A stretch of 64,000 nt of DNA from Seiridium cupressi (Eukaryota > Ascomycota > Sordariomycetes > Amphisphaeriales > Sporocadaceae), in the NCBI GenBank assembly GCA_036674765.1, contig JARVKI010000057.1, positions 62,001 through 126,000 of the forward strand. Reading direction: 5' to 3'. Below, piece by piece: positions 54,299 through 64,000 of the stretch. Under the pieces are notes generated by a model. That model worked only from the letters and a program-made list of their open reading frames with translations, had not been told where the DNA came from and did not search any database. The position numbers and the translations under genes were made by a program. Position 1 is the stretch's first letter, and every line of letters starts with the position of its first letter.

Positions 54299-55539
54299 AT
54301 GAGCTCCTCATCGTCTCGGCGGCGCATGGCCACAAGCGTTGCCAATGTCATGTTTACGAATGCCGTCTACTTTCCCAACTACAAGATCTACAGCGGCGCA
54401 TCACCGGGTATGATGAACTATGGCTGTATCAGCCACGTGTTCTATGCATTCGCGAGCGTTGCGGCTGACGGGTCCGTGTTTGTAAGTCATGCCCACGCGT
54501 GACCGTTGCCGAAGGTCGGGCACTAACACCAAGTCGCAGCTGAGCGACGAATGGGCAGATGCGCAAGCCCCATGCGATGGAGTGTGCGGTGGGCTCGGCT
54601 CCCTGATGCACCTTAAACAAGCACATCCACATCTCCAGGTCATCTTATCAGTAGGTGGCGGCAGCTCTAGCGAGGTGTTCCCTGTAGTTGCCGCCAACGC
54701 GCTCCTACGAGATAATTTTGGACGTTCTGCGAGGGGGTTGGTCGAGGCATCAGGCTTCGATGGAATTGACAGTAAGATCATACGAGCACCCTCTCTTAAT
54801 AGAGACCCACTGGCTTATACGTGACCAGTTTGCTGGGAGTATCCTTCGGACACACAACAGGGGGCGGACTTTATTGCACTGCTCGACGCAACTCGAGTGC
54901 ATCTGCCCCCGGACGAGTACTTCCTCACTGCAGCTTTACCGGCATCGCAGGGAATTCTACAATGCATTGACGTTCGGACAGCGGCCCACTATCTGGACAT
55001 GGTCAATCTAATGGCGTACGATTTCTATGGGTCCTGGACGCACCGCAGTGGCCACCACTCCCAGCTCTACGCGATGAACAAAGACGACACTTCAGGATCC
55101 TCCGGGGTCGCCTTCCTCATCGGCGCCGGCTGCCCAGCCAAGAAGATCAACCTTGGTATCCCCTTATACGGACGCAGCTTTCTTGGTGTCTCCGGCCCAG
55201 GACACAGATTCAAGGCTGTCGGTGGCGAGGAGGGAATCTTTGACTATAACCAGCTACCCAGAAAGGGTGCAAAGGAACAGGTCGACAAAAGAATAGGAGC
55301 CGCCATGTGTGTCGGTGGAGACGGAGGCTTTGTGAGCTACGACAACCCGGACACAGTGAAGATGAAGGCCAGTTATTGTAAACAAAAGGGATTAGGTGTA
55401 CGTGTTACCCAACATATTCCTACCCGAATAATTGCTAACAATACATCAGGGGCTGTTCTACTGGAGTGGGCCCTCTGATGCGCGAGAGACATCCCGGAGC
55501 CTCATCGCGACGGGGTTCAAGACTTTGCACTCCTCATAG
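54299..55539 (+). CDS. GH18 chitinase-like protein with altered catalytic motif
   Basis: Four exons, 54299..54481, 54540..54771, 54829..55397 and 55450..55539, give 357 residues. Early signatures are NAVYFPNYKIY and YGCISHVFYAFASV, then the SxGG motif in ILSVGGGSS. The catalytic segment reads GFDGIDICWEYPSD, split by an intron after GID. Glu142 is the proton donor, but the Asp two residues before it (DxDxE) is Cys140. Later parts are VNLMAYDFYGSW, INLGIPLYGRSF and GLFYWSG. No signal peptide follows the ATG at 54299. A hydrophobic ATG-less frame lies directly upstream, so a 5' exon may be missing. Chitinases act on wall chitin, insect cuticle or other fungi. The substitution predicts low or lost hydrolysis. 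Confidence 0.88.
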
Positions 55540-57174
55540 AGAGCCTCTTTGCAAATGTGTTGGGATTCTCAATGACTTTGTTTTCTACTGCATCGTTGTG
55601 GGCGTTCAAAAGGGACAAAGGTGTCCTTGCATTGTATCAGATCCAAAGGGGATGATAACCCCCTGGTGGGTATAACCATGCGGCACGGCGAAATTGCATT
55701 TATTGATCAGATTAGTCAGTGGGATTGACGCGAAATACCATTTGGGCATTAAAAGACGAGAGGTAGGCCAGCTCTTGGGATGGACTGGGGTTTGGAAAAG
55801 AGATTATTTTAAACTCAAGGAATAGACGGGGCAAGAGTGTCATGATGGATTCAATGACTCGTATAGAGGTTTGGGAATAAAAAAGGGTTCAATAGGTCAA
55901 ATAAAAGGTTCACATATGCTCATTGCCTGCGCTTGGGAGAGATGGTATACTGGGATCGCTCCACGACGTCTATGCTTGGCCACCTGGAGCATATGTGAAG
56001 CTACTATGCAGATTACCTCTATAACATATGGCTTGTGTTGCAAATCGTCTAGCCACCAGCCACTTGTTTGTGTAACATTTGCCCACAGTGGAAGCGGTCC
56101 TTCTTGCCCGTCCCTGACCTGCAGCAAAGAATCCCGGGATTTCCTCGGTCCCAATCATCAGTCAATACCTGTTGGAATCTAAAAAGTAGCCGGGGTTGCA
56201 CCGGGGTGTAGGATTTGTACCTTAGGAGTATGTACTTATAAGTGGAGGCCTTGATTGTAAGAATATCCAACAATACCCATCTTCCTGGGGTGCTCGCTTG
56301 TACTTCGATCTTGAGCCGAGGCGGTTCCATCAACACGGAGGGGCTTGGTATATCAACGCTGCTGTAGGGTCTTAGCAGAGGATCTGATCCCTATGCCGGG
56401 GCCATAAGTACGGGATGTAGCCTCTCATTGTGGTTTCTTGCTCCGTGCTAGCATCGCCCTGCATCGGCTCTCTTACATGACATGGATCTGGAAGATACTC
56501 CAATTGCCAGGATTGATGCCAGTTTCTCAGAGATTCGCAGGGGTGGCCTGGTGCTGCTTCAGGACTTCTTGTGCTTGCATGTGGAAACTTTCTTGGAAGC
56601 ACTGTGATGCACGCAAAGTTTACCCTGTCATCACACAGGCGGAACGCTGAAAGGCAGTTGGTGTGCCTGAATTGTGCATATAAGCTACCTAGGTAGGTAG
56701 GTACATTAATGGACTTCTTTCGATGAGAGTCATGCAGTGTTTGCACTCTTGTTGATCCATGTTCTTTCTGGTCGAATCACCATCTGGATCTCGGCCCAAT
56801 GCCAGCATGACCAACGGGCCGCAAACCATTCGACATGAAAGAGTCCATGCTGGCTTGGGCACATCTTCATTGCAGCATTCGTGAGCCAGGGTCTGCTCGT
56901 GCACGTGCATTTGCAGCATATGTAGGTACATACATGTAAGTTAGTGGGCTGTGACCGGCAAGCTCCGTGCCCAGTCAAGCTAAAGTCGGAGGAAAGCTGC
57001 CACTTTGTAACTGCATGTACCTGCATCGATAAGATTGTCACACGTGACGATTACCTGGCTTCAGTTGCTTCAAGAACGCTCCACGGCCAAATCGCGGCAA
57101 TCGAGTGCAATTGAGCTGTCTACGGCTGCAAGGACGCGCCCACGGCATTCCTGTGTCCAGAGATCACATATGCA
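55540..57174. other. Intergenic, no gene seen
   Basis: 1.6 kb between the chitinase and VPS53. It contains a short GGTA run near 56690. Open frames on the minus strand near 56370-56750 lack recognisable features. Confidence 0.4.
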
Positions 57175-59792
57175 ATGAATGGCAGCGCGGTCGAACCGCT
57201 GGCGCTGGACGCAGGTAAGCTCTGCCAGGGTTTCCACTCGAGCTGCCTGGGAATGTGCATCTGGGGAGCTCTATAACTAACACCGGCCTTCCTCGCAACA
57301 GCCGACTACGACCCCATCTCTCACCTGAATCAAATATTCTCCCACCCTTCAACCGTAACGTCCATCTCGCGCGTCTCCACCACCCTGCGCACCCAGCAAG
57401 ATGCGCTCTCCCGGCAGATCTCCTCGCTCGAGCAGGCGCAGGCCTACGGGCCCGACAGCAGCCTCGAGCGTATGCAGTCCGCCCAGGCAGAGTTGGCCGG
57501 ACTCTTCAAGAAGATTGAGACAGTGCGAAGCCGCGCCATTCAGACCGAACAGAATATCACGAGCATGACTGCCGACATCAAGCGTCTCGACGGCACCAAA
57601 CGAAATCTCACCCTGTCCATGACCGCTTTGAAGCGACTGCAGATGCTGACTACAGCCTATGAACAGCTGCGTGGTTTGGCAAAGACGAGGCAGTACCGAG
57701 AATGTGCGAGTTTGCTGGCTGCAGTGCTACAACTCATGCGCCACTTCAACAGTTACCGCAGCATTGAGCAGATCGCAACCCTGAGTCGAGGCGTCAGCGA
57801 TTTGCAGAGGGAACTGCTAGAGCAAGTGTGCGAGGACTTTGAGATGGCATTCGCCAAGGACGAAATAAGCGCAAGAAGGGCTACACTTATCGAAGCGTGT
57901 GGAGTCATGGATGCGCTGGGTGACACCGCGAGATCAAGGCTTATGACATGGTATATCAACACAGAGCTCCGGGAGTACCGCCAGGTATTCAGGGGTAACG
58001 ACGAGGCAGGGAGCTTAGACAATATCGGCAGACGATACGCTTGGTCTAAGAGAATGATAAAAGGATACGAGGAGGAACATGCCGCCATCTTTCCACAGCA
58101 TTGGAGAGTTGGTGAGATGTTGGCAGTGGCCTTTTGTGATGGCACGAGAGACGACTTCAAGGGTATCCTGGAGCGAAGCATGCGTAGGGTTGATGGCGCA
58201 AAGATTGACGTTAATTTGCTCCTCAGCTGTTTGCAAGAAACCATGGATTTCGAACAGAGCCTCGAAAGGAAGTTTGGCGACAAGCCTAGGGCAAGTATCG
58301 ACACACTGAGCTCTGCAGATGAGAGGACGCAAACCTTCAACGGCTCCATATCAGTGGCCTTTGAACCGTATTTGAGCTTGTGGGTCGAGTCGCAAGACAA
58401 GGCGCTGGCCTCCATGATACCTAGGTACAAGGCCCAGCCACTGATACCGCCAGATGAAGAGTTTTCGCTACAAGCTGTCATTGGCTCCGCGATAGAGCTT
58501 TTCCACTTCTACAAGATTACGCTATCACAATGTGCGAAATTGTCTACGGGAGAACGGCTTTTGGACTTGACGCAGACCTTCTCCAAGTACCTTGATGAGT
58601 ATGCTCAGCAAGTACTGCTAGCCATCCTGCAAAGAACGGGCCCGGCAGCGGCGACGCTTCAGGATATAGTCTTGGTAGTTAACACGGCAGACTTCTGGCA
58701 TACCAACACCGGGCAGCTTGAGGACAGCATTAAGAAGCGTATAGACCACGACTTGGCATCTAAAGTTGATCTCTCATCACAAGCTGACGCATTTCTTGGC
58801 GTAGCCAGCGCCGCAGTCATGGCGCTGGTGAACAGAGTGGAATCTGATTGCGAGGGCGCTTGGCGTGAGATGAAGAACACGAACTGGAGCAAAATGGAGA
58901 GTGTCGGGGATCAGAGTTCATACGTGGGCGAGCTTTTAAAGCACGTCAATTCAAAGGCTGAAGAGACTTTGGGCGTTGTTACAAAGCAGCAGTATGCTCG
59001 AGCTTTCGCGGATAATCTGGTCGAGCACCTGGCAAATACGTATATTGCCAACATTGTCCAGTGCCGGCCGGTGTCTGAGGTTGGCGCAGAACAGGTATGT
59101 TGTTTGGTTCATCATTCGAATCAATATGCTGATCTAGCTAGATGCTTCTGGATAAATACGTTCTTACCAAGGCCTTCGAGAACCTACTTTCGTATCACAA
59201 TCCATCATCGTCACCTCACGTCCCAGCAGCCGGTTTTGTGAAGCGGGTGAACAACACAATGACACGTATCGACCCACTCCTGAAGACCCTCCAGGTTCGC
59301 CCATCACCACCCGAGGGTCTGGTGCAAGCGTACCTCATCCACATTGGCGACAAATCCGACACGAACTTCAAAAAGATTCTTGAGCTCAAGGGTGTACGCA
59401 AACAAGACCAAGCACACCTACTCGAATTGTTCCAGATCCATCGCGAAGGGTCTACCAACGAGAAGCTCGTGGCGCAGAGCCCCCTACTTACACCGCTTAT
59501 GAATGCTTCTGGGGCTGGGAACACGGTTGGGGGGATCAACCCGAGTGCTGCCCTGATGGCGGCACAGGGTGCGACCAGGTTCGACGCCGCTAGTCTCGGA
59601 GAAAAGTTGCTGAGTGCAGCGAGAGATGGTGTAGAGAGGATAGGGACACCGGCCCAACAGAGCGCAGCTGGACAGCAGGCGACGGCGACAATGAACGAGA
59701 ATCTGAAAAACTTTGGAAAGTTCTTCCGCAGAGATATCGGTGGACTGGGAGCTAGATTTGGGAAAGGGAATGCAGACGAAGCAGGGAGGTGA
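57175..59792 (+). CDS. VPS53: Vps53, GARP tethering complex subunit
   Basis: Three exons, 57175..57214, 57302..59094 and 59142..59792, give 827 residues (yeast 822). The N-terminal region has YDPISHLNQIFSHPSTVTSI and a coiled-coil stretch, TEQNITSMTADIKRLDGTKR then LSMTALKRLQMLTTAYEQL, typical of Vps53. Downstream segments are RQYRECASLLAAVLQLMRHF and LREYRQVFRGNDEAGSLDNI. The C-terminal part (third exon) contains a hydrophobic alpha-helical core, AYLIHIGDKSDTNFKKIL, and a Gly/Ala-rich tail. With Vps51, Vps52 and Vps54 it forms GARP, which tethers endosome-derived vesicles at the trans-Golgi. The unspliced frame would continue to 59241 and truncate the protein. Exon 1 is 40 bases and carries the start MNGSAVEPLALDA. 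Confidence 0.95.
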
Positions 59793-60165
59793 TGAGGTAG
59801 GAGTTGCAATACATCAAACCTCGAAACCACTGCAGCCGAAGCCGAAGGTATAGATTCAGACCTCTCTAATTGATGTATCACGTCTCCGTCTCGGTATGTG
59901 TTGCCGCTCTTGCCTTCATTGAAAGCCGCTTATTGTGTTGTGTTTATAAACTATGACATCATCTATACGCCGCCCATCCCAGTGTACCGGCCACACCATA
60001 ATTTCACCATCTTCACCCACTGTCGGATCAACAGACCCTTTGTCCATGTTTCGGACCTCCGCCCCACGGAGGCAATTGCAAGTCTACATCCATTCCGCTT
60101 TCATTGTCCATTTCAATTCAATCAACAACCGAGCCTATCAATCTCACCAGAAGTCTGCAGCCAAG
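59793..60165. other. Intergenic, upstream region of the zinc-knuckle gene
   Basis: The plus frame is open from an ATG at 59953 into the next gene, but the conserved start is at 60166. Confidence 0.45.
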
Positions 60166-61089
60166 ATGTCTTGGATGGACTCTTGGTCCCGTCCTTCCAA
60201 ATCACAGGCCACGCCCGCGCCGTATTATCTTCTTCCCGGAGGCGAGAACACACCATATTGTCACTCTTGCGGGCGTGTCATTGGCCAACGGAAGACCAAT
60301 GCCGCTGCAACCGCCAAGACAGAGGCAAAATACTGCTCGGCGCGATGCAGGAATCAGAAGCCTGGGAAGTTAGATCGCGAGATTGAAAGCGCATTCGTGA
60401 AACTTTTGGAAGGGGAGGAATCAGTTATGACGAGTGACGGCAACGCGAAGCCTGGTAAGATAGCTTCGAAGAAGGACAAGGCGGGTAAGAAGATCAAAGG
60501 GGATCAACGAATTCTAGTGCCATGCTCGGCGGTCGAGCATCTGGTTTTTGGAAAGAGAGGGGACGGTACAGATGCTGAGGATGGCCACTCGACACGTTCA
60601 GGTACCCCAGAGCCCGAGACTGAACATGAGGAACACTCTAGTGCGGTACCTGGAAACAAGACACAAACGGGGCAAGACGACCCGACGCCTCAGGAGGTAA
60701 TGGCAGCCCTAGCAGATGGTGACAAGAATCAAGTCGACGGAGACGTCCTAGCTCGAATGTCCATACGTAGCGGGACACGAATTAGACCGCCGCAGCATGT
60801 GTCGGAGGTGAATGGTAGCGTGGGCGGAGAAAAGGGCCGCGCGGAGCGCATAGAAGAGAATGAAGAGATGTTGGAAAAGCGAAGGCAAGGCCAGAAGAGG
60901 GCAAAGGAGAAGGAAATGGTGAAATGTGCTGCGAGGCGAGGAGTCGTGTTCGGCTTCAATGCTGGAGCAGCCACGGGTGAGAAGAAGGACCGAGCAAGTG
61001 AACAGGGGCTTTGTGAGGCGGTCATGAATGGAAAGGTGGTGGAACCGAGTTTCGCCAAAGGAGATTGGTCTGTACGATGGCGGGAGTAA
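60166..61089 (+). CDS. Conserved fungal protein with CxxC...CxxxC zinc-binding motif
   Basis: Single exon of 307 residues from the ATG at 60166; a longer frame from 59953 (378 residues) is possible, but MSWMDSWSRPSKSQ is the conserved N-terminus I recall in relatives. Residues about 34-63 hold CHSCGRVIG and KYCSARCRNQK, a C-x2-C and C-x3-C pair that probably binds zinc. After that comes a basic and acidic low-complexity part (KDKAGKKIKGD), then a conserved block LVPCSAVEHLVFG, and a C-terminal KCAARRGVVFGF region and SFAKGDWSVRWRE. Function unknown. Ubiquitous in Pezizomycotina as far as I know. It might be a nuclear or nucleolar factor; this is inference. Confidence 0.75.
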   Translation: MSWMDSWSRPSKSQATPAPYYLLPGGENTPYCHSCGRVIGQRKTNAAATAKTEAKYCSARCRNQKPGKLDREIESAFVKLLEGEESVMTSDGNAKPGKIASKKDKAGKKIKGDQRILVPCSAVEHLVFGKRGDGTDAEDGHSTRSGTPEPETEHEEHSSAVPGNKTQTGQDDPTPQEVMAALADGDKNQVDGDVLARMSIRSGTRIRPPQHVSEVNGSVGGEKGRAERIEENEEMLEKRRQGQKRAKEKEMVKCAARRGVVFGFNAGAATGEKKDRASEQGLCEAVMNGKVVEPSFAKGDWSVRWRE

Positions 61090-61378
61090 AAGGGGCAGAC
61101 ATTATGAGGGTGCCTGCAGGACAGCTTTGCTCGCATATTTTAGAATACTTTCGGGCATAACAATCTTTCCCACCCAATACCAGTACGTTCTATATCAAAT
61201 TCGTTGGTCGATGACGTTCTATACCCATCAATCTTCATCGGCCAAACGATATGTGGCCCACAACACATGATTCAAAAGGCATAGGGCTAATACTTCCTGC
61301 GTGAATGTCATTTCCCTGTATTTATACAATATCCTAGTAGGTATATATAGGTATGTACCGCTTTGACAACTAGCCATA

Positions 61379-62500
61379 TCACAGTTTGCTCTCCTTGCCT
61401 TGTGGAACCTCGACCACCACTTTACCCCAGCTATCTCTCCCTCCCAATGCAATCAACGCATCTGATACACTCTCCAATCCCACAAAATGCTTGTCTGAGT
61501 AGACTGTGCCCTTGAATTTCCCCTGCTCAATCAGTTTCATGATGCCGCTCCATACAACGGGTATACTCTCCTTCTCATGCACAGCATACTGTCCCCAGTG
61601 GAGGCCCACGATACTGATATTCTTCAGCAACACCTTGTTCAAGGCAAGCTTCTCAATCGACCCCGCAGCGAACCCGATAACCAGGATGCGGCCGTTCCAT
61701 GCGATGCATTTGGTGCTTTTGTCAACGAGCCCTACAGGGTCGTAAACAATATCAACACCCTTACCCTTTGGCGTCAACTTCTTAACAATTTCGGGCCACT
61801 TTTCATCCCGATAGTCCACGACATGATCTGCGCCAAAGTTCTTGGCTACCTGTCTCTTTCTCTCAGAGCCGGCCGTCGCGATCACGACTGCGCCAAACGC
61901 TTTGGCGATCTGCACAGCAGCCAAGCCGACACCGCCGGCGGCAGCGTGAATCAAAACGTAGTCGCCGGCCTTGACGCCAGCGCGCAAGACCAGAGCGCCA
62001 TAAGAGGTCGGCGCCGTCACAAATAGGCCGGCCGCATCGCGGAAAGACCAGCCCTCTGGGACTGGCAGAAGCTGGGGCTCAGTAGCACACACACGGTCGG
62101 CATAGCTGCCTTGCGAGGCTCCAAAGACCTTGGATCCGACTGGAAATTTGGGAGATTTCGAAGAAGCAGGCGTAGCAAGGACTGTGCCCGAAAATTCGGC
62201 ACCAGCTACCCAGGGGAAGGCTGGGTGAATGTGTTAGCACAAACTGTACTTTGGCAGATACGAAGAATGACTTGCGTGGCTGGTGTTGATATTTGCCCTG
62301 GATCTGCAGGGTATCAAAGAAGTTGGTTGCTGCAGCATGAACTTCTATTACATATTGGTCTGCACTTGGTTTTGGATCTGCCAGGTCTGTGACTTTAAGC
62401 TCTTGGGGAGCCTGGAATAAATCATTATTAGTGTTTGGACAGGCTGGTCAGTGATGGAGACCCTCACTTTCACATATTCAGCGACTTGAATGCCCCGCAT
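61379..62500 (-). CDS. Quinone oxidoreductase-like MDR protein (zeta-crystallin family)
   Basis: Three exons, complement(join(61379..62220,62276..62411,62468..62500)), give 336 residues. Exon 1 is 33 bases. Intron 2 (62221-62275) uses a GC donor (GCAAGT) instead of GT; the acceptor CCCAG and the joined HQPPFPWVAGAEFSG confirm the splice. Family markers are EVHAAATNFFDTLQIQGKYQ, AAGLFVTAPTSYGALVLRA, VLIHAAAGGVGLAAVQIAKAFGA (NADPH-binding GxGxxG-like), GADHVVDYRDE and the LHWGQY block. No zinc ligands are present, so it belongs to the zinc-free quinone oxidoreductase group, which reduces quinones or reactive alkenals with NADPH. Substrate not known. The C-terminus GKESKL is not a clear targeting signal (a SKL end would suit peroxisomes, and the last three residues are indeed SKL). 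Confidence 0.92.
62221..62275 (-). other. GC-AG intron
   Basis: 55-base intron with donor C|GCAAGT and acceptor CACCCAG; the GC donor otherwise matches the fungal consensus at all other positions. Confidence 0.85.
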
Positions 62501-63489
62501 TTTGCTGATGTATAATATGGAAGAAGTGATAATAAATGCCTAGAATGGTAGCGGGTTATATGGTTACGCAGAGAGAAGCAGCTTGGAACCTCAAGTTTGA
62601 TCAAATTGGAAATGCTGCCGTTAGGGAATTGAATGCTTGCCAGTGTCGACGAGTTAGACGACATCCCCAGTCGGTTGGAGAAGATGAGATGCCGAGGTAG
62701 GCTGTTTGGCAGGGGATCTAGGTGAACATCTCTCACCGCGTCTCGTTTTGGGTATGGTCGAAACTGGAGCCGTTGATGGGCGACGCAAAGGCAAACTGAT
62801 GTACATACATACGCACCTAACTGCTAGCTACCTGGGGAGTTCCACTTGTCGGCTCGGTCGGGGTGATGGCCATCCGAGCAAGGGTCGCTTGCATCAACTG
62901 GCCCAGAAGGCTGTAGATGCCAAGAGAAGCAAGTCATTTGATAGTGACAGTTCACAAGGTGGCTGTGGCGGCCTTTTGATAAGTGAAATGCTCAAACGAA
63001 GCGTGGAGATCAGGCTTGCACTGTAGTGATTGTTCTGGCGATTCCTCAAAAGACGAATTCGACTGATCAGCCCCTCGCTTGGTGGGCCTTGCAGCTGAGA
63101 TTTGAATCCCTGAGTGGCAAAGAAAGACCCAACCAGCGCCGTCCCGGTTGAGATTTGGTCTCAATTCAACTCTGTCATCCAGCTCACTGCACCAACTGAA
63201 CTGCCCCACCATCTATCAACCCACCTCTTGATCAGCCAGGCTGGAGACAACGACCTGAGCGCTTCTTCCTCTGTTGTTGCGTTGCATTCGTGCATAATCG
63301 TTTTGGGCACACCAAGAGCAACTGATCATCCTTCTGAATACCCGCCACTTTCGTCGGACAGTCTTACCTCCCGCTGCAGCAGACCACCGGCCATCTCGTG
63401 CGCTGTGTCGCTTGCGCCGCCAGTCTGCCCGCTCTATACAACAAACACACTCACGCCACCCTATACCTACACCACATTCCAGTGCGATC
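62501..63489. other. Divergent promoter region between quinone oxidoreductase and DSK2
   Basis: No gene is seen in this 1 kb interval. The frames at 62706-63026 (plus) and 63114-63506 (plus) have no family features. It must contain the promoters of both flanking genes. Confidence 0.45.
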
Positions 63490-64000
63490 ATGGCCGAACC
63501 CACTGAGGGATCTGCTGATTCCCAGGTCACCTTCAAGGTGAAGACCTCGGGCGACAGCAACCACACCATCACCATGGCCGAGAGCGCGACAGTCCTTGAC
63601 CTAAAGGCAAAGCTATCCACGGCCGATTTCGAGAATATTCCCGTGGAGCGGCAACGGCTGATCTATTCCGGACGAGTCATGAAGAACGAGGAGCCGCTAA
63701 GCACATACAAGATCAAATCTGGCAACACAGTCCACCTGGTCAAGAGCGCCGCGAGCAACCCTACTCCTGCGCCTGCGTCGACCTCTTCCCAACAAGCACC
63801 ACCTCGACCTCAAGTGCCGACCAACATGGCCGCCGGTACCGCTAACAACCCGCTGGCTGGGCTCACCGGCGCGCGATATGCTGGCCTCACGGGTCTGCCT
63901 TCCGCTGATCTGTTTGGACCTGATGGGGGCATGGCCGGCCCTATGATGGACGAGGAGGGTCTCAACAGAATGATGCAGGACCCTAACGTCCTTCAACAGA
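63490..64000 (+). CDS. DSK2: Ubiquilin Dsk2, 5' part (cut by window end)
   Basis: The frame starts at the ATG at 63490 and runs off the right edge after 170 codons. Residues about 12-86 form a ubiquitin-like domain (VTFKVKTSGDSNHTITMAES, RQRLIYSGRVMKNEEPL, YKIKSGNTVHLVKS). A Pro/Ser-rich linker and the start of STI1-like repeats follow, ending DEEGLNRMMQDPNVLQQ. Dsk2 shuttles ubiquitinated proteins to the proteasome: the UBL binds the proteasome and a C-terminal UBA (outside the window) binds ubiquitin. No intron is seen in this part. Identification is secure from the UBL plus the linker. Confidence 0.93.
   Translation, partial: MAEPTEGSADSQVTFKVKTSGDSNHTITMAESATVLDLKAKLSTADFENIPVERQRLIYSGRVMKNEEPLSTYKIKSGNTVHLVKSAASNPTPAPASTSSQQAPPRPQVPTNMAAGTANNPLAGLTGARYAGLTGLPSADLFGPDGGMAGPMMDEEGLNRMMQDPNVLQQ

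Overview
The window is nuclear DNA from a filamentous ascomycete (Pezizomycotina). Most genes are split by short GT-AG introns of about 47-85 bases, with CTAAC/CTGAC-type branch points. Gene density is about one per 2 kb on both strands with no operons. The proteins match Pezizomycotina families: Dsk2, Vps53, Npr2, Erv14, Prp17, a CYT-18-like mitochondrial TyrRS and a LaeA-like methyltransferase. The class (Sordariomycetes-like or otherwise) cannot be fixed from sequence alone. I see no rRNA, tRNA, CRISPR array or intact transposon.

Layout. 0-17 kb: a deuterolysin-prodomain-like protein, a secreted alpha/beta hydrolase, an F-box protein, a seven-exon MFS anion symporter, then core genes for splicing (Prp17), ER export (Erv14), N-terminal Met removal (MetAP1) and kynurenine 3-monooxygenase. 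17.8-22 kb: a decayed protein kinase, an HSL-type hydrolase and a PQ-loop membrane protein. 23.5-31 kb: thioredoxin reductase, several small proteins and an ACC deaminase. 31-36 kb: an NAD(P)-binding protein, Npr2 of the SEACIT/GATOR1 complex and a Ser/Ala-rich secreted protein. 36-43 kb: a gene-poor stretch, an AIG1-like membrane protein, a caspase-fold protein lacking its His motif, and a poor-quality assembly gap. 43-50 kb: mitochondrial TyrRS divergently paired with SDH4, an orphan gene and a LaeA-like methyltransferase. 50-54.3 kb: no supportable gene. 54-64 kb: a GH18 chitinase, Vps53, a zinc-knuckle protein, a quinone oxidoreductase with a GC-AG intron, and the start of Dsk2.

Most genes are housekeeping and do not form one pathway. 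The accessory genes (ACC deaminase, chitinase, secreted hydrolase, MFS symporter, LaeA-like methyltransferase) would suit a plant- or soil-associated life style, but that is inference. I did not find a clear new multi-gene system. The observations most worth following are a possible non-AUG mitochondrial presequence on thioredoxin reductase, a His-less caspase-fold protein, a chitinase with Cys in place of a catalytic Asp, two 18-base microexons, and a possible leaky-scanning gene near the left end. Exon structures were worked out by hand from splice sites, reading frame and family consensus; all joins given keep the frame.
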